Source of the DNA: Thermoleophilia bacterium
GTDB lineage: Bacteria > Actinomycetota > Thermoleophilia > Gaiellales > Gaiellaceae
NCBI GenBank assembly: GCA_014534345.1
Contig: JACVRR010000008.1
Location: forward strand, 1-41,562
DNA: 41,562 nucleotides
Reading direction: 5' to 3'
Made by a program: the position numbers and the translations under genes. The notes below the pieces were generated by a model. The model was not told where the DNA came from. It saw nothing but the letters and a program-made list of their open reading frames with translations, and made no database searches. This document shows, piece by piece, positions 25,101-31,866 of the stretch (positions within the stretch are counted from its first letter, which is position 1; the number at the start of each line of letters is the position of its first letter).

Positions 25101-25314
25101 GCGCCGCGCGATCCGGCGCTCCGAGGAGACGGACGAGCTCGCCCTGCAGGGAGCCGCGTGGCTCACGCTCGCGGACGTCCTCGCCGACGCCGGACGTCCG
25201 CGGGAAGCGGCCGAGGCCGCCGAGAACGCGGTCGAGCTCTACGAGCGGAAGGGGAACCTCGCGGGTGCCGCGCGGGCCCGCACGCTCGTCGGCGCGATCG
25301 CCGCGGCTCGCTGA
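22108..25314 (+). CDS. Zinc ribbon / class III nucleotidyl cyclase / ATPase / TPR protein 2
   Basis: 1068 aa, paralogue of the protein at 16896. An ATG at 22054 is in frame but would add 18 unconserved residues; GTG 22108 restores an N-terminus like the paralogue's ('AICGHCGTPTPDDARYCPAC'). The cyclase domain is complete: Asp47 ('ALFADVTSST'), Lys87 and Asp91 ('VEKYAGDAVLAIFG'), Asp161, Asn164 and Arg168 ('GDPINVAARLQ'). Walker A is GNAGLGKS (about 261-268), Walker B 'LVLVLEDLQWAD'. The C-terminal half is a TPR-like solenoid. Both proteins keep all cyclase residues, so they may give two inputs to one cAMP pool. It converges with the methyltransferase gene, with 3 bases between the stops. Confidence 0.9.
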   Translation: MAICGHCGTPTPDDARYCPACGAAVAVAQGPPPSTFSRKTVTALFADVTSSTELGERLDPETLRRLLFRYFDEMRAILERHGGTVEKYAGDAVLAIFGVPVVHEDDALRAVRAAREMHETLRTLNAELEQAWGVRLEARIGVNTGEVVTSDSPDGTITTGDPINVAARLQQAAEPGETLLGKETYRLVSHAIEAGPLQALPVKGKRKPVEPWRLEKVVSGAPRVLRQESPLVGRGRERERLEDAFRRTVAERSCRLVTVVGNAGLGKSRLVQETIARLPPDVSVAHGYCVAYGDGITFWPLRGIVRALTATGPDDDAQAVHAALGRLLAGRDDADRIVAAVSSAIGLTGTNARSEDVFWAVRKLLETVAADRPLVLVLEDLQWADPTLLDLLEYLVGWVRDVPILLLCLTRPDLLDARPSWATGSVAVEVLTVDPLGQPEARELVANLLESDDVPPEVAAVVMDAAEGNPLFVEELLRMLLEDGTLRRQEGGWELAGEIGRLNLPPTINALLAARLDRLPPAERDLVQRAAVVGKQFSWSAVAHLAPPGSAADVGRHLQALVRRRLVDPDDAVRAADEDVFRFTHILVRDTAYGSLPKQQRAELHERYADWLELQIGSRVSEYEEILGFHLEQAHDARADLGLADGATGRLAVRAAELFVSAGRRALARGDMPTSADLLRRATVLLRNDDARRLEIAPELAIALMETGETAQAESVLAHAVTAAEALSDERSAMHARVVDADLRFRTDPALAVELAHRVGGEAVATFARLGNELGLARAWRILAQTHRERRRWGAAQEFLERALVHAERAGDPLEIGRIRGRLAGALYNGPVPVEEAIAQCERLRAAARDDRSLEASVTLVLAGLYAMDMQFERARELAAAARAVFEDLGAVHWLANVRWMCGIVELRAGDVRAAEEQLRWVREAFVTSGDRRRELEVAYELAEVLVRRGAYEEAERLFPLTAESAGRGNIRTEIVGLRVRARLLAARGSFDEAEPLARRAIRRSEETDELALQGAAWLTLADVLADAGRPREAAEAAENAVELYERKGNLAGAARARTLVGAIAAAR

Positions 25315-25317
25315 CGC

Positions 25318-26097
25318 TCAGCGCAGGTGCGTCTCGGGGATGCCGAGGCGCGCGAGCATCGCGGCGTCCGGCCGGCGCCGCTCGCTCGGCGGCACGTACA
25401 TCGTCGCGAGGCGGCCGACCGGCGCGGAGGCGACGTCGGCGAGCCGTACGTCCTCGATCACCGGGTCGCATGCCGGGTACGGAGCCGCCTCGTAGAGCAG
25501 CGCCTCGTGCTCCGGCGGGTAGAACTCGAGCAGGTACTCGACGAGGACGGGGAGGCGCGACCGGTCGCCCTCCGGTGCGAGGTCGAGCCTCCCGACGATC
25601 CCGACCTGCCAGAGCACGAGCGCGGCGGAGGGGTCGACCGCTCGCCGCCGCACGAGGAAGTCGGTCGCCTCGTAGCTCTGGCAGCCGGCCGCCCCGGGAT
25701 TGACGCCCAGGTCGGCGAACAGACAGTCCTCGGCCGAGACGGCGGGCAGCATCCGCGCCGGGTACCCCTCCGCGCGCGCGCGCCGAATCGCCACGTGCGA
25801 CGGGTCGACGAAGACGCCCGGGTGCCCGTAGAAGGCGGCGCACACGTCCCGCCCGCGGCGGACGGCGGCCATGATCTCGTCGGCCATCGCGTCGTACGTC
25901 CGGCGCCGGCTGACGCCCTCCGCGTAGAGGTCCTGGAGCGAGCGAGCGCGCGGGTTCAGCCGCTCCATCCACAGCGCGACGAGGGCGTCGGTGACGACGT
26001 AGAGGACCTCGTCGGCCTCGGTGATCGCGACCCGCGCCTCCGGCGTCAGCTGGGCGCCGAGCTGGATGCCGGTGCCGACGACCGTCAGCGAGCCCAC
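25318..26097 (-). CDS. Borosin-type peptide backbone alpha-N-methyltransferase (SonM-like)
   Basis: 259 aa from GTG 26097. It belongs to the tetrapyrrole-methylase-fold SAM methyltransferases and, more narrowly, matches the borosin subgroup: 'GSLTVVGTGIQLGAQLTPEA' at the N-terminus, 'YAEGVSRRRTYDAMADEIMA' (catalytic Arg/Tyr helix), 'VCAAFYGHPGVFVDPSHVAI' (SAM loop), 'LPAVSAEDCLFADLGVNPGA' and 'GCQSYEATDFLVRRR'. SonM of Shewanella oneidensis has the same blocks in the same order and methylates backbone amides of a separate precursor, SonA; fungal OphMA fuses both. The gene 19 bases upstream encodes a SonA-like peptide, so this is probably a split borosin enzyme. Enzymatic activity is inferred. 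Confidence 0.85.
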   Translation of the reverse strand: MGSLTVVGTGIQLGAQLTPEARVAITEADEVLYVVTDALVALWMERLNPRARSLQDLYAEGVSRRRTYDAMADEIMAAVRRGRDVCAAFYGHPGVFVDPSHVAIRRARAEGYPARMLPAVSAEDCLFADLGVNPGAAGCQSYEATDFLVRRRAVDPSAALVLWQVGIVGRLDLAPEGDRSRLPVLVEYLLEFYPPEHEALLYEAAPYPACDPVIEDVRLADVASAPVGRLATMYVPPSERRRPDAAMLARLGIPETHLR

Positions 26098-26116
26098 GAG
26101 CGCGGTTGCGCGCGCA

Positions 26117-26356
26117 CTACGCCGACATGACGTCGTCCCACCCGGGAAGCAGGAAGACCTTCGCGTCGGGGTACTCGCGCTGCAGCTCCGCCTGGATGCG
26201 CTTGACGTCCCCGCTCAGGAGCAGCTGCTGGTGCTCGGGCGAGAGCCCCGAGTCGGCAAGCGCGGCTCGTCGGTCCTTCCGGTAGCGCCGGAGCTGGCCC
26301 GGATTCTCGCCGAGCTCGATCAGGAACTCGCCCAGACCCCTGTGTTCCCCACGCAT
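26117..26356 (-). CDS. SonA-like split borosin precursor peptide
   Basis: 79 aa from ATG 26356, with GGGAGG six bases upstream. Residues 7-60 form a small helical domain ('GLGEFLIELGENPGQLRRYR', 'AALADSGLSPEHQQLLLSGD') with the plan of the borosin-binding domain of SonA (helix with LG, a long basic helix, 'GL(S/T)xEx', then 'LxSGDxxxxxxxL'). After the last helix comes the tail DAKVFLLPGWDDVMSA (64-79), the likely core: its hydrophobic VFLLPGW stretch resembles segments that borosin enzymes methylate. It is the first gene of a two-gene operon with the methyltransferase. Which residues are methylated, and whether a leader is removed, cannot be read here. No dedicated protease is adjacent. Confidence 0.8.
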   Translation of the reverse strand: MRGEHRGLGEFLIELGENPGQLRRYRKDRRAALADSGLSPEHQQLLLSGDVKRIQAELQREYPDAKVFLLPGWDDVMSA

Positions 26357-26390
26357 CGACTGCCTCCCGTCGTCTCGCTTGCGGGCGACG

Positions 26391-26417
26391 GTACTACCCG
26401 CCCCGGAAGTGCGTCAA
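26391..26417 (-). promoter_or_regulatory. Possible promoter of the borosin operon
   Basis: On the minus strand TTGACG (26417-26412) precedes TAGTAC (26396-26391) with a 15-base spacer, 34 bases before the precursor ATG. The spacer is short, so this is tentative. Confidence 0.35.
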
Positions 26418-26430
26418 GGCACTGCGGCGC

Positions 26431-26436
26431 TAGGCT
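26431..26436 (+). promoter_or_regulatory. -10 box TAGGCT of lhr
   Basis: TAGGCT, six bases, then ATC 26443. By the leaderless spacing seen at other genes, the transcript would begin at or next to this ATC. The TAG within the box is also an in-frame stop that limits how far upstream lhr can start. Confidence 0.5.
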
Positions 26437-26442
26437 CCGAGG

Positions 26443-29010
26443 ATCGATCCGCTCACGGTCTTCAGCGAGCGCACGCGCTCCTGGTTCGAGGACGCGTTCG
26501 CCGGGCCGACGCCCGCGCAGGTGCTCGGCTGGCCGGCGATCGCGAGCGGCGAGCACACGCTGATCCAGGCGCCGACCGGGTCGGGCAAGACGCTGGCCGC
26601 GTTCCTCTACGGGATCGACCGCCTGTCCGCCGCGCCCGGCGCGGGCCTCCGGCTGCTGTACGTCTCGCCGCTGAAGGCGCTGAACTACGACGTCGAGCGG
26701 AACCTCCGCGGCCCGCTCGCGGGGCTGCGGAGCGAGCTCCGCGTCGCCGTGCGGACGGGCGACACGCCGCAGAGGGAGCGTGCCGCCCTGCTCCGTCATC
26801 CCCCGGACATCCTGATCACGACGCCCGAGTCGCTCTTCCTCCTGCTCACCTCGCGCGCGCGAGAGGCGCTGCGGACGGTCGAGACGCTGATCGTCGACGA
26901 GGTCCACGCCGTCGCGGGTACGAAGCGGGGCGCCCACCTCGCGCTCTCGGTCGAGCGCCTCGAGCGCGTGGCGGACGGGCCACTGCAGCGGATCGGCCTG
27001 TCGGCGACGCAGCGGCCGCTCGCCGAGATCGGCCGCTTCGTGGCCGGGGGGCGGCCGATCCGGCTCGTGGACGCCGGCACCACGAAGGAGCTCGACCTCC
27101 AGGTCGTCGTCCCGGCGGAGGACATGCGCGCTCTCGGCGCGACGGCGCCGCCCTACCAGGCAGAGCTCGCCGACACGGCGACGCTCGGGACGAGCGCCGA
27201 GCCGACCCACGCCTCGATCTGGCCCTCGATCTACCCCGAGGTGCTGCGCCTGGTCGACGAGCACCGCTCGACGATCGTGTTCGTGAACAACCGGCGGCTC
27301 GCCGAGCGCCTCGCGCTGCGCCTGAACCAGCTGGCCGAGCGCGAGCTCGCCCGCGCCCACCACGGGTCGCTCGCGCGCGAGCAGCGGCTGGAGATCGAGG
27401 AGCTGCTCAAGCGGGGCGAGATTCCCTGCCTGGTCGCGACCTCGTCGCTCGAGCTGGGGATCGACATGGGTGCGGTCGACCTGGTGATCCAGATCGAGTC
27501 GCCGAAGTCGGTCGCGCGCGGCCTGCAGCGAATCGGCCGCGCGGGGCACGAGCTGGGCGCGATCTCGCGCGGCCGGATCTTCCCGAAGTTCCGCGCCGAC
27601 CTGCTCGAGTCGGCCGTCGTCGCGCGGCGGATGCGGGCGGGGGAGATCGAGGAGACCGCCATCCCGCGCAACCCGCTCGACGTGCTGGCCCAGCAGGTCG
27701 TCGCGATCTGCACCGAGGAGGAGCTCGGCGTCGACGAGCTGCACGAGCTCGTCGGCCGTGCGTACCCGTTCCGCGACCTCTCGCGCCAGCAGCTCGAGAA
27801 CGTGCTCGACATGCTCGCCGGCCGCTACCCCTCCGACGAGTTCGCGGAGCTGCGCCCGCGCCTCGTCTGGGACCGGGTGGCCGGCGTGGTGCGAGGCCGT
27901 GCGGGCGCGCGCAGGCTCGCGGTCACCAACGCGGGGACGATCCCAGACCGCGGCCTGTTCGGCGTCCACCTGGTGGACGGGGGCGGCCGGGTCGGCGAGC
28001 TGGATGAGGAGATGGTCTACGAGGCGCGTCAGGGGCAGACGTTCCTGCTCGGCGCCTCCACCTGGCGCATCGAGGAGATCACGCGCGACCGCGTGCTCGT
28101 CTCGCCCGCGCCCGGCGTGCCCGGCGCGGTCCCCTTCTGGAAGGGCGAGGGCGTCGGCCGTCCCTACGAGCTCGGCCGCGCGATCGGGGAGGCGGCCCGG
28201 ACGCTGACCGCGCTCCCCGGCGAGCGGGCGCTGGCGACGCTCGAGCGCGACTACGCGCTGGACGAGCGCGCGGCGCGGAACCTGCTCGCCTTCCTGCGCG
28301 AGCAGGAGGCGGCCACGCGCGCCGTTCCTTCCGACCGGACGATCGTCGTGGAGCGGTTCCGCGACGAGATCGGCGACTGGCGCGTCTGCGTGCTGACCCC
28401 CTTCGGCGCGCGCGTGCACGCGCCCTGGGCCATGGCGCTCCAGGCGCGGCTGCGCGAGTCGCTCGGCCTGGAGGCGCAGGCGATCTGGTCGGACGACGGG
28501 ATCGCGCTGCACCTCCCCGACGCCGACGCGCCGCCGGCGCTCGACGACGTCCTCGTCGACGCCGACGACGTCGAGGACCTCGTCGTGACGGAGGTCGGCG
28601 AGACCGCGCTCTTCGGCGCCCGCTTCCGCGAGAACGCGGCGCGGGCGCTCCTCATCCCGCGCCGCCGTCCCGGCCAGCGGACGCCGCTCTGGCAGCAGCG
28701 GCTGAAGGCGCAGTTGCTGCTGCAGGTCGCGCGCCGGTACCCCTCGTTCCCGATCGTGCTGGAGACCTACCGCGAGTGCCTGCAGGACGTCTTCGACCTG
28801 CCGGCGCTGAAGGGAATCCTGCGCGCTCTCGGGACGCGCGAGCTCGACCTCGTCGAGGTCGAGACGCCGTCGGCCTCGCCGCTCGCCGCCTCGCTTCTCT
28901 TCGACTACGTCGCGACGTACATGTACGAGGACGACACGCCGCCCGCCGAGCGGCGCGCGCAGGCGCTCTCACTCGACCGCGAGCTGCTGCGCGAGCTGCT
29001 CGGGCAGTAG
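26443..29010 (+). CDS. lhr: Lhr-type DEAD/DEAH helicase, N-terminal helicase core
   Basis: 855 residues to TAG 29008-29010. Helicase motifs: Walker A APTGSGKT (43-50), DEVH box (152-155, 'LIVDEVHAVAGTKRG'), 'IGLSATQRPLAEI' (motif III), 'TIVFVNNRRLAERLA', 'TSSLELGIDMGAVDLVIQIE' and the arginine finger 'QRIGRAGHELG'. The conserved N-terminus ('VFSERTRSWFEDAFAGPTPA') lies before the first ordinary start (GTG 26521). No ATG, GTG, TTG or CTG exists between the in-frame TAG at 26431 and that GTG, so I place the start at ATC 26443. Lhr is a superfamily 2 3'-5' helicase in DNA repair. The frame resumes after the TAG with the Lhr C-terminal part. Confidence 0.85.
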   Translation: MDPLTVFSERTRSWFEDAFAGPTPAQVLGWPAIASGEHTLIQAPTGSGKTLAAFLYGIDRLSAAPGAGLRLLYVSPLKALNYDVERNLRGPLAGLRSELRVAVRTGDTPQRERAALLRHPPDILITTPESLFLLLTSRAREALRTVETLIVDEVHAVAGTKRGAHLALSVERLERVADGPLQRIGLSATQRPLAEIGRFVAGGRPIRLVDAGTTKELDLQVVVPAEDMRALGATAPPYQAELADTATLGTSAEPTHASIWPSIYPEVLRLVDEHRSTIVFVNNRRLAERLALRLNQLAERELARAHHGSLAREQRLEIEELLKRGEIPCLVATSSLELGIDMGAVDLVIQIESPKSVARGLQRIGRAGHELGAISRGRIFPKFRADLLESAVVARRMRAGEIEETAIPRNPLDVLAQQVVAICTEEELGVDELHELVGRAYPFRDLSRQQLENVLDMLAGRYPSDEFAELRPRLVWDRVAGVVRGRAGARRLAVTNAGTIPDRGLFGVHLVDGGGRVGELDEEMVYEARQGQTFLLGASTWRIEEITRDRVLVSPAPGVPGAVPFWKGEGVGRPYELGRAIGEAARTLTALPGERALATLERDYALDERAARNLLAFLREQEAATRAVPSDRTIVVERFRDEIGDWRVCVLTPFGARVHAPWAMALQARLRESLGLEAQAIWSDDGIALHLPDADAPPALDDVLVDADDVEDLVVTEVGETALFGARFRENAARALLIPRRRPGQRTPLWQQRLKAQLLLQVARRYPSFPIVLETYRECLQDVFDLPALKGILRALGTRELDLVEVETPSASPLAASLLFDYVATYMYEDDTPPAERRAQALSLDRELLRELLGQ

Positions 29011-29040
29011 GAGCTGCGCGAGCTGCTGGACGCCGACGCC

Positions 29041-30744
29041 GTGGCCGAGGTGGAGGAGTCGCTGCAGCCCTCGACCGGGGGGCCGGACGATCTGCATGAC
29101 CTCCTCCGCCTGCGCGGCGACCGCCGCCCGGGCGAGTTCGACGAGGCCCAGGCGGTCATCCTCGAGGCGGAGCGGCGCGCGGTTCGGGTGCGCGTCGCCG
29201 GCGACGAGCGCCTGATCGCCGCCGAGGACGCCGGGCGCTACCGCGACGCGCTCGGCGCGATGCCGCCGGGCGGCCTGCCCGACGCGTTCCTCGAGCCGTC
29301 CGACCCGGCGACCGCGCGCCGTGCGCTCGTCCACCGCTGGGCGCGCGGGCGCGGCCCGTTCACGACGCGCGAGGCGAGCGAGCGCTTCGGTCGTGACGTC
29401 GAGGCGGAGTTGCTCGCGCTGGAGCGCGAGGAGAAGCTGGTGCGCGGGGAGCTCCGCCCCGGCGGGACGGAGCGCGAGTGGTGCGACCCCGACGTCCTCC
29501 GCCGCCTGCGGCGCGCGTCGCTCGCGCGGCTTCGCCGCGAGGTCGAGCCGGCCGAGCAGCCCGCCCTGGCTCGCTTCCTCCCCGGCTGGCACGGGATCGA
29601 CCGGCGGGCGACGCTCCGCGAGGCGCTCGTCCCGCTGCAGGCGCTGCCGCTGCCCGTCTCGCTCTGGGAGGCCGACCTGCTCCCGCGCCGCGTCCCGGGC
29701 TACCAGCCTGCACAGCTCGACGCGCTCTGTGCGGCCGGCGAGGTGGTCTGGGTCGGCGCCGGGCTCGACCGCGTGGCCGTCTACTTCCGCGAGGACGCGC
29801 CGCTGCTCGGCCCGCCGGCCGCCGCGCCCAGCCCGGACGGCGACGCCCACGCGCGAATCCGCACAGCCCTCGCGGGCGGCGCGCTCTTCTGGCTCGAGCT
29901 GCTCGAGTCGGCGGATCTCCAGGCGCCCGACGCGCTGCCCGCGCTCTGGGAGCTCGTCTGGGCGGGCGAGGTGACCAACGACGCCTGGACGCCGCTCCGC
30001 GCCGAGCGTCGGTACGCCGCGTCGGCGCCGCGCGCGCCACGCGGGCGGCGCTTCTCCCGCCGGCGCCGCGAGGCCGTGACGGCCACCCAGGGACGCTGGT
30101 CGCTGGCGGCGCGGCTGTTCGGAGGTGGGGCCGGCGAGCGCCGCGCCCTCGCCGAGCTCCTGCTGGAACGGCACGGGATCGTGACCCGCGACTCCGTCCG
30201 CGCCGAGGGGATCGCCGGCGGCTACGGGGCCGTCTACGGCGAGCTGAAGGTGCTCGAGACCCTCGGCGCCTGCCGGCGCGGCTACTTCGTCGAGGGTCTC
30301 GGCGGGGCGCAGTTCGCGCTCCCCGGGGCGGTCGAGCGTCTCCGCGAGCTGCGCTCGCAACCGCTTGCCGACGGCGAGGAGCCGGATGCGCTCGTGCTCG
30401 CCGCCGCCGACCCCGCGCAGCCGTACGGCGCCGCGCTTCCATGGCCGCGGCGCGAGGGAGCGCGCGCGGCGCGGGTCGCGGGCGCGCACGTCGTGCTGCT
30501 CGCCGGCGAGGCGGCACTCTTCGTCGAGCGCGGCGGCCGCTCGCTCGTCCCCTTGCGCGAGCCGACCGAGAGCTGGCTGCGCCCGGCCATGGCCGCGATC
30601 GTCGCCCACGTCAAGCGGGGCGGGGCGAAGCGGCTGGCCGTCGAGCGGTTCGACGGCGAGCCGGTCGGCGAGACGGCCGTGATGCCGCTCCTGGTCGAGC
30701 TCGGCTTCGTCGCCGGCCCGCGCCGCGCCGTCCTGCGTCCCTAG
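29041..30744 (+). CDS. Lhr C-terminal region, separated by an in-frame TAG
   Basis: 567 aa from GTG 29041. The same reading frame is open directly after the TAG (29011: ELRELLDADAVAEVEESLQP), continuing the helical sequence 'LSLDRELLRELLGQ' seen before it. Together the two parts make 1433 codons, the usual length of full Lhr. The second part contains the Lhr C-terminal winged-helix and beta-rich domains ('RGPFTTREASERFGRDVEAE', 'ALPLPVSLWEADLLPRRVPG', 'LLLERHGIVTRDSVRAEGIA'). Codon use is unchanged. It may be a separately translated subunit, a readthrough product, or the result of a recent or artefactual GAG-to-TAG change. Confidence 0.8.
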   Translation: MAEVEESLQPSTGGPDDLHDLLRLRGDRRPGEFDEAQAVILEAERRAVRVRVAGDERLIAAEDAGRYRDALGAMPPGGLPDAFLEPSDPATARRALVHRWARGRGPFTTREASERFGRDVEAELLALEREEKLVRGELRPGGTEREWCDPDVLRRLRRASLARLRREVEPAEQPALARFLPGWHGIDRRATLREALVPLQALPLPVSLWEADLLPRRVPGYQPAQLDALCAAGEVVWVGAGLDRVAVYFREDAPLLGPPAAAPSPDGDAHARIRTALAGGALFWLELLESADLQAPDALPALWELVWAGEVTNDAWTPLRAERRYAASAPRAPRGRRFSRRRREAVTATQGRWSLAARLFGGGAGERRALAELLLERHGIVTRDSVRAEGIAGGYGAVYGELKVLETLGACRRGYFVEGLGGAQFALPGAVERLRELRSQPLADGEEPDALVLAAADPAQPYGAALPWPRREGARAARVAGAHVVLLAGEAALFVERGGRSLVPLREPTESWLRPAMAAIVAHVKRGGAKRLAVERFDGEPVGETAVMPLLVELGFVAGPRRAVLRP

Positions 30745-31419
30745 ATGCCGAGAGCGGTCGCGAGCGCGGACGCCGTCCTCGCGGCCGTCCTGAAGCGGCG
30801 GGAGGCGCTCGGGCGGACGACGACCGTCGCCGTCAGCGGCGTCGACTGCGCGGGCAAGTCGACGCTCGCCGGCTGGCTCCGCGAGCGGCTCGACGAGCGC
30901 GGGGCCCCCGTCGTCGTCCTGGCCGGAGACGACTTCCTGCGTCCACGCGCCGAGCGGCGCGCCAACGCGGACCAGGCGCTCGGCTACTACCGCGAGAGCT
31001 TCGACTACGGCGCGCTCTTCCGCGAGGTGCTCCTGCCCGCACGCCGCGGCAAGCGCGTGGACGTGCGGCTGCAGGTGGCCGACGAGCGCGACCGCCCGCG
31101 CGAGCGGCGCGTCGTCGTGGAGCCCGGCTCGATCGTCCTCGCCGAGGGCGTCTTCCTGCTCGCGGGGGCACGGCGGTCGGCCTTCGACCTCGCCGTCTGG
31201 ATCGAGATCGCGCTCGACGACGCGCTCGCGCGTGCGCGCCGGCGCCCGTTCGACCTCGCCCGTTACGGCGGCGCCGACGGCGTGGAGCGGGAATACCCGC
31301 GCCGCTTCCTGGCGGGCCAGCGCCTGCACCTCGAGTTCGACCGGCCGGGCGCGCGGGCCGACGTCGTCGTGTCGGCCGAGCACCTCCCCGCCCCGCCGGG
31401 AATCAGCGCGACGGCGTAG
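30745..31419 (+). CDS. Uridine kinase-like P-loop protein
   Basis: 224 aa, ATG directly after the lhr TAG stop, so probably cotranscribed and coupled. Walker A is 'VAVSGVDCAGKSTLAGWL'. The acceptor region has 'DDFLRPRAERRANADQALGY' and 'ESFDYGALFREVLLPARRGK', and the Walker B/LID area has 'VVVEPGSIVLAEGVFLLAGA' and 'ARARRRPFDLARYGG'. This is the pattern of uridine kinase/phosphoribulokinase-related small kinases. Actinobacterial genomes carry several such paralogues of unknown substrate, so I stop at the family level. Confidence 0.8.
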   Translation: MPRAVASADAVLAAVLKRREALGRTTTVAVSGVDCAGKSTLAGWLRERLDERGAPVVVLAGDDFLRPRAERRANADQALGYYRESFDYGALFREVLLPARRGKRVDVRLQVADERDRPRERRVVVEPGSIVLAEGVFLLAGARRSAFDLAVWIEIALDDALARARRRPFDLARYGGADGVEREYPRRFLAGQRLHLEFDRPGARADVVVSAEHLPAPPGISATA

Positions 31420-31843
31420 CGAGCCGCCCGAGGACGTGCCCGAAGAGCGCGTGCCTCACCGTCGCCTGGGCAAACGCGCGCCGGTTCCGCAGCAGCGGCG
31501 GCAACCCGGCTTCGCCGCGCGCGGGGTGCCGCGTGTCGACGAAGTGGCAGAGCGGGTACAGGGCGACGTGCTCGGCCAGCGCGAGCCCCAGCGCGAGGGG
31601 TTGCGGACGAGCGTTCGTCCGCCGCTGGAGCTCCGCGAACGCGAGGCCGAAGACCGCGCCGTTGAGCGCGTGCAGGGCGAACCCCGCCGCGGGCCACGCG
31701 CGGCCCCGCGTGACGAACTTGCCGAGCAGCGCGATGTCGGAGTAGTCGCAGCGGAACAGGCGCCGGTCGAGCGGCTCGGCGAGTCCCCAGGCCGTCGCCG
31801 CCACCGCCCCGGCCCATGCCGCCCGTGCCCGCGAGAGGGCCAC
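31403..31843 (-). CDS. Small multi-pass membrane protein of unknown function
   Basis: 146 aa from GTG 31843, preceded by TAGTCT at six bases on the minus strand. Hydrophobic segments: 'AAWAGAVAATAWGLAEPL', 'AAGFALHALNGAVFGLAFAE' and 'LALGLALAEHVALYPLCHFV'. A conserved-looking 'PLCHFVDTRHPARGE' holds two histidines and an acidic residue. The C-terminus ('QATVRHALFGHVLGRLATPS') is amphipathic. It overlaps the 3' end of the kinase gene by 17 bp and is divergent from nei. I do not recognise the family. Confidence 0.7.
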   Translation of the reverse strand: MALSRARAAWAGAVAATAWGLAEPLDRRLFRCDYSDIALLGKFVTRGRAWPAAGFALHALNGAVFGLAFAELQRRTNARPQPLALGLALAEHVALYPLCHFVDTRHPARGEAGLPPLLRNRRAFAQATVRHALFGHVLGRLATPSR

Positions 31844-31849
31844 CGCCGC

Positions 31850-31859
31850 AGACTACGCT
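31850..31859. promoter_or_regulatory. Interlocked divergent -10 boxes
   Basis: AGACTACGCT carries TACGCT on the plus strand (31854-31859, seven bases before GTG 31867 of nei) and TAGTCT on the minus strand (31855-31850, six bases before GTG 31843). The two boxes share the central TA. Both divergent genes would be leaderless, and only 23 bp separate their start codons. Confidence 0.6.
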
Positions 31860-31866
31860 GAGGCCG

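Noticed and set aside
29008-29010. Frameshift as the cause of the lhr break
   Set aside because: The sequence before and after the TAG is in the same frame, so a substitution or real stop explains it, not an indel.
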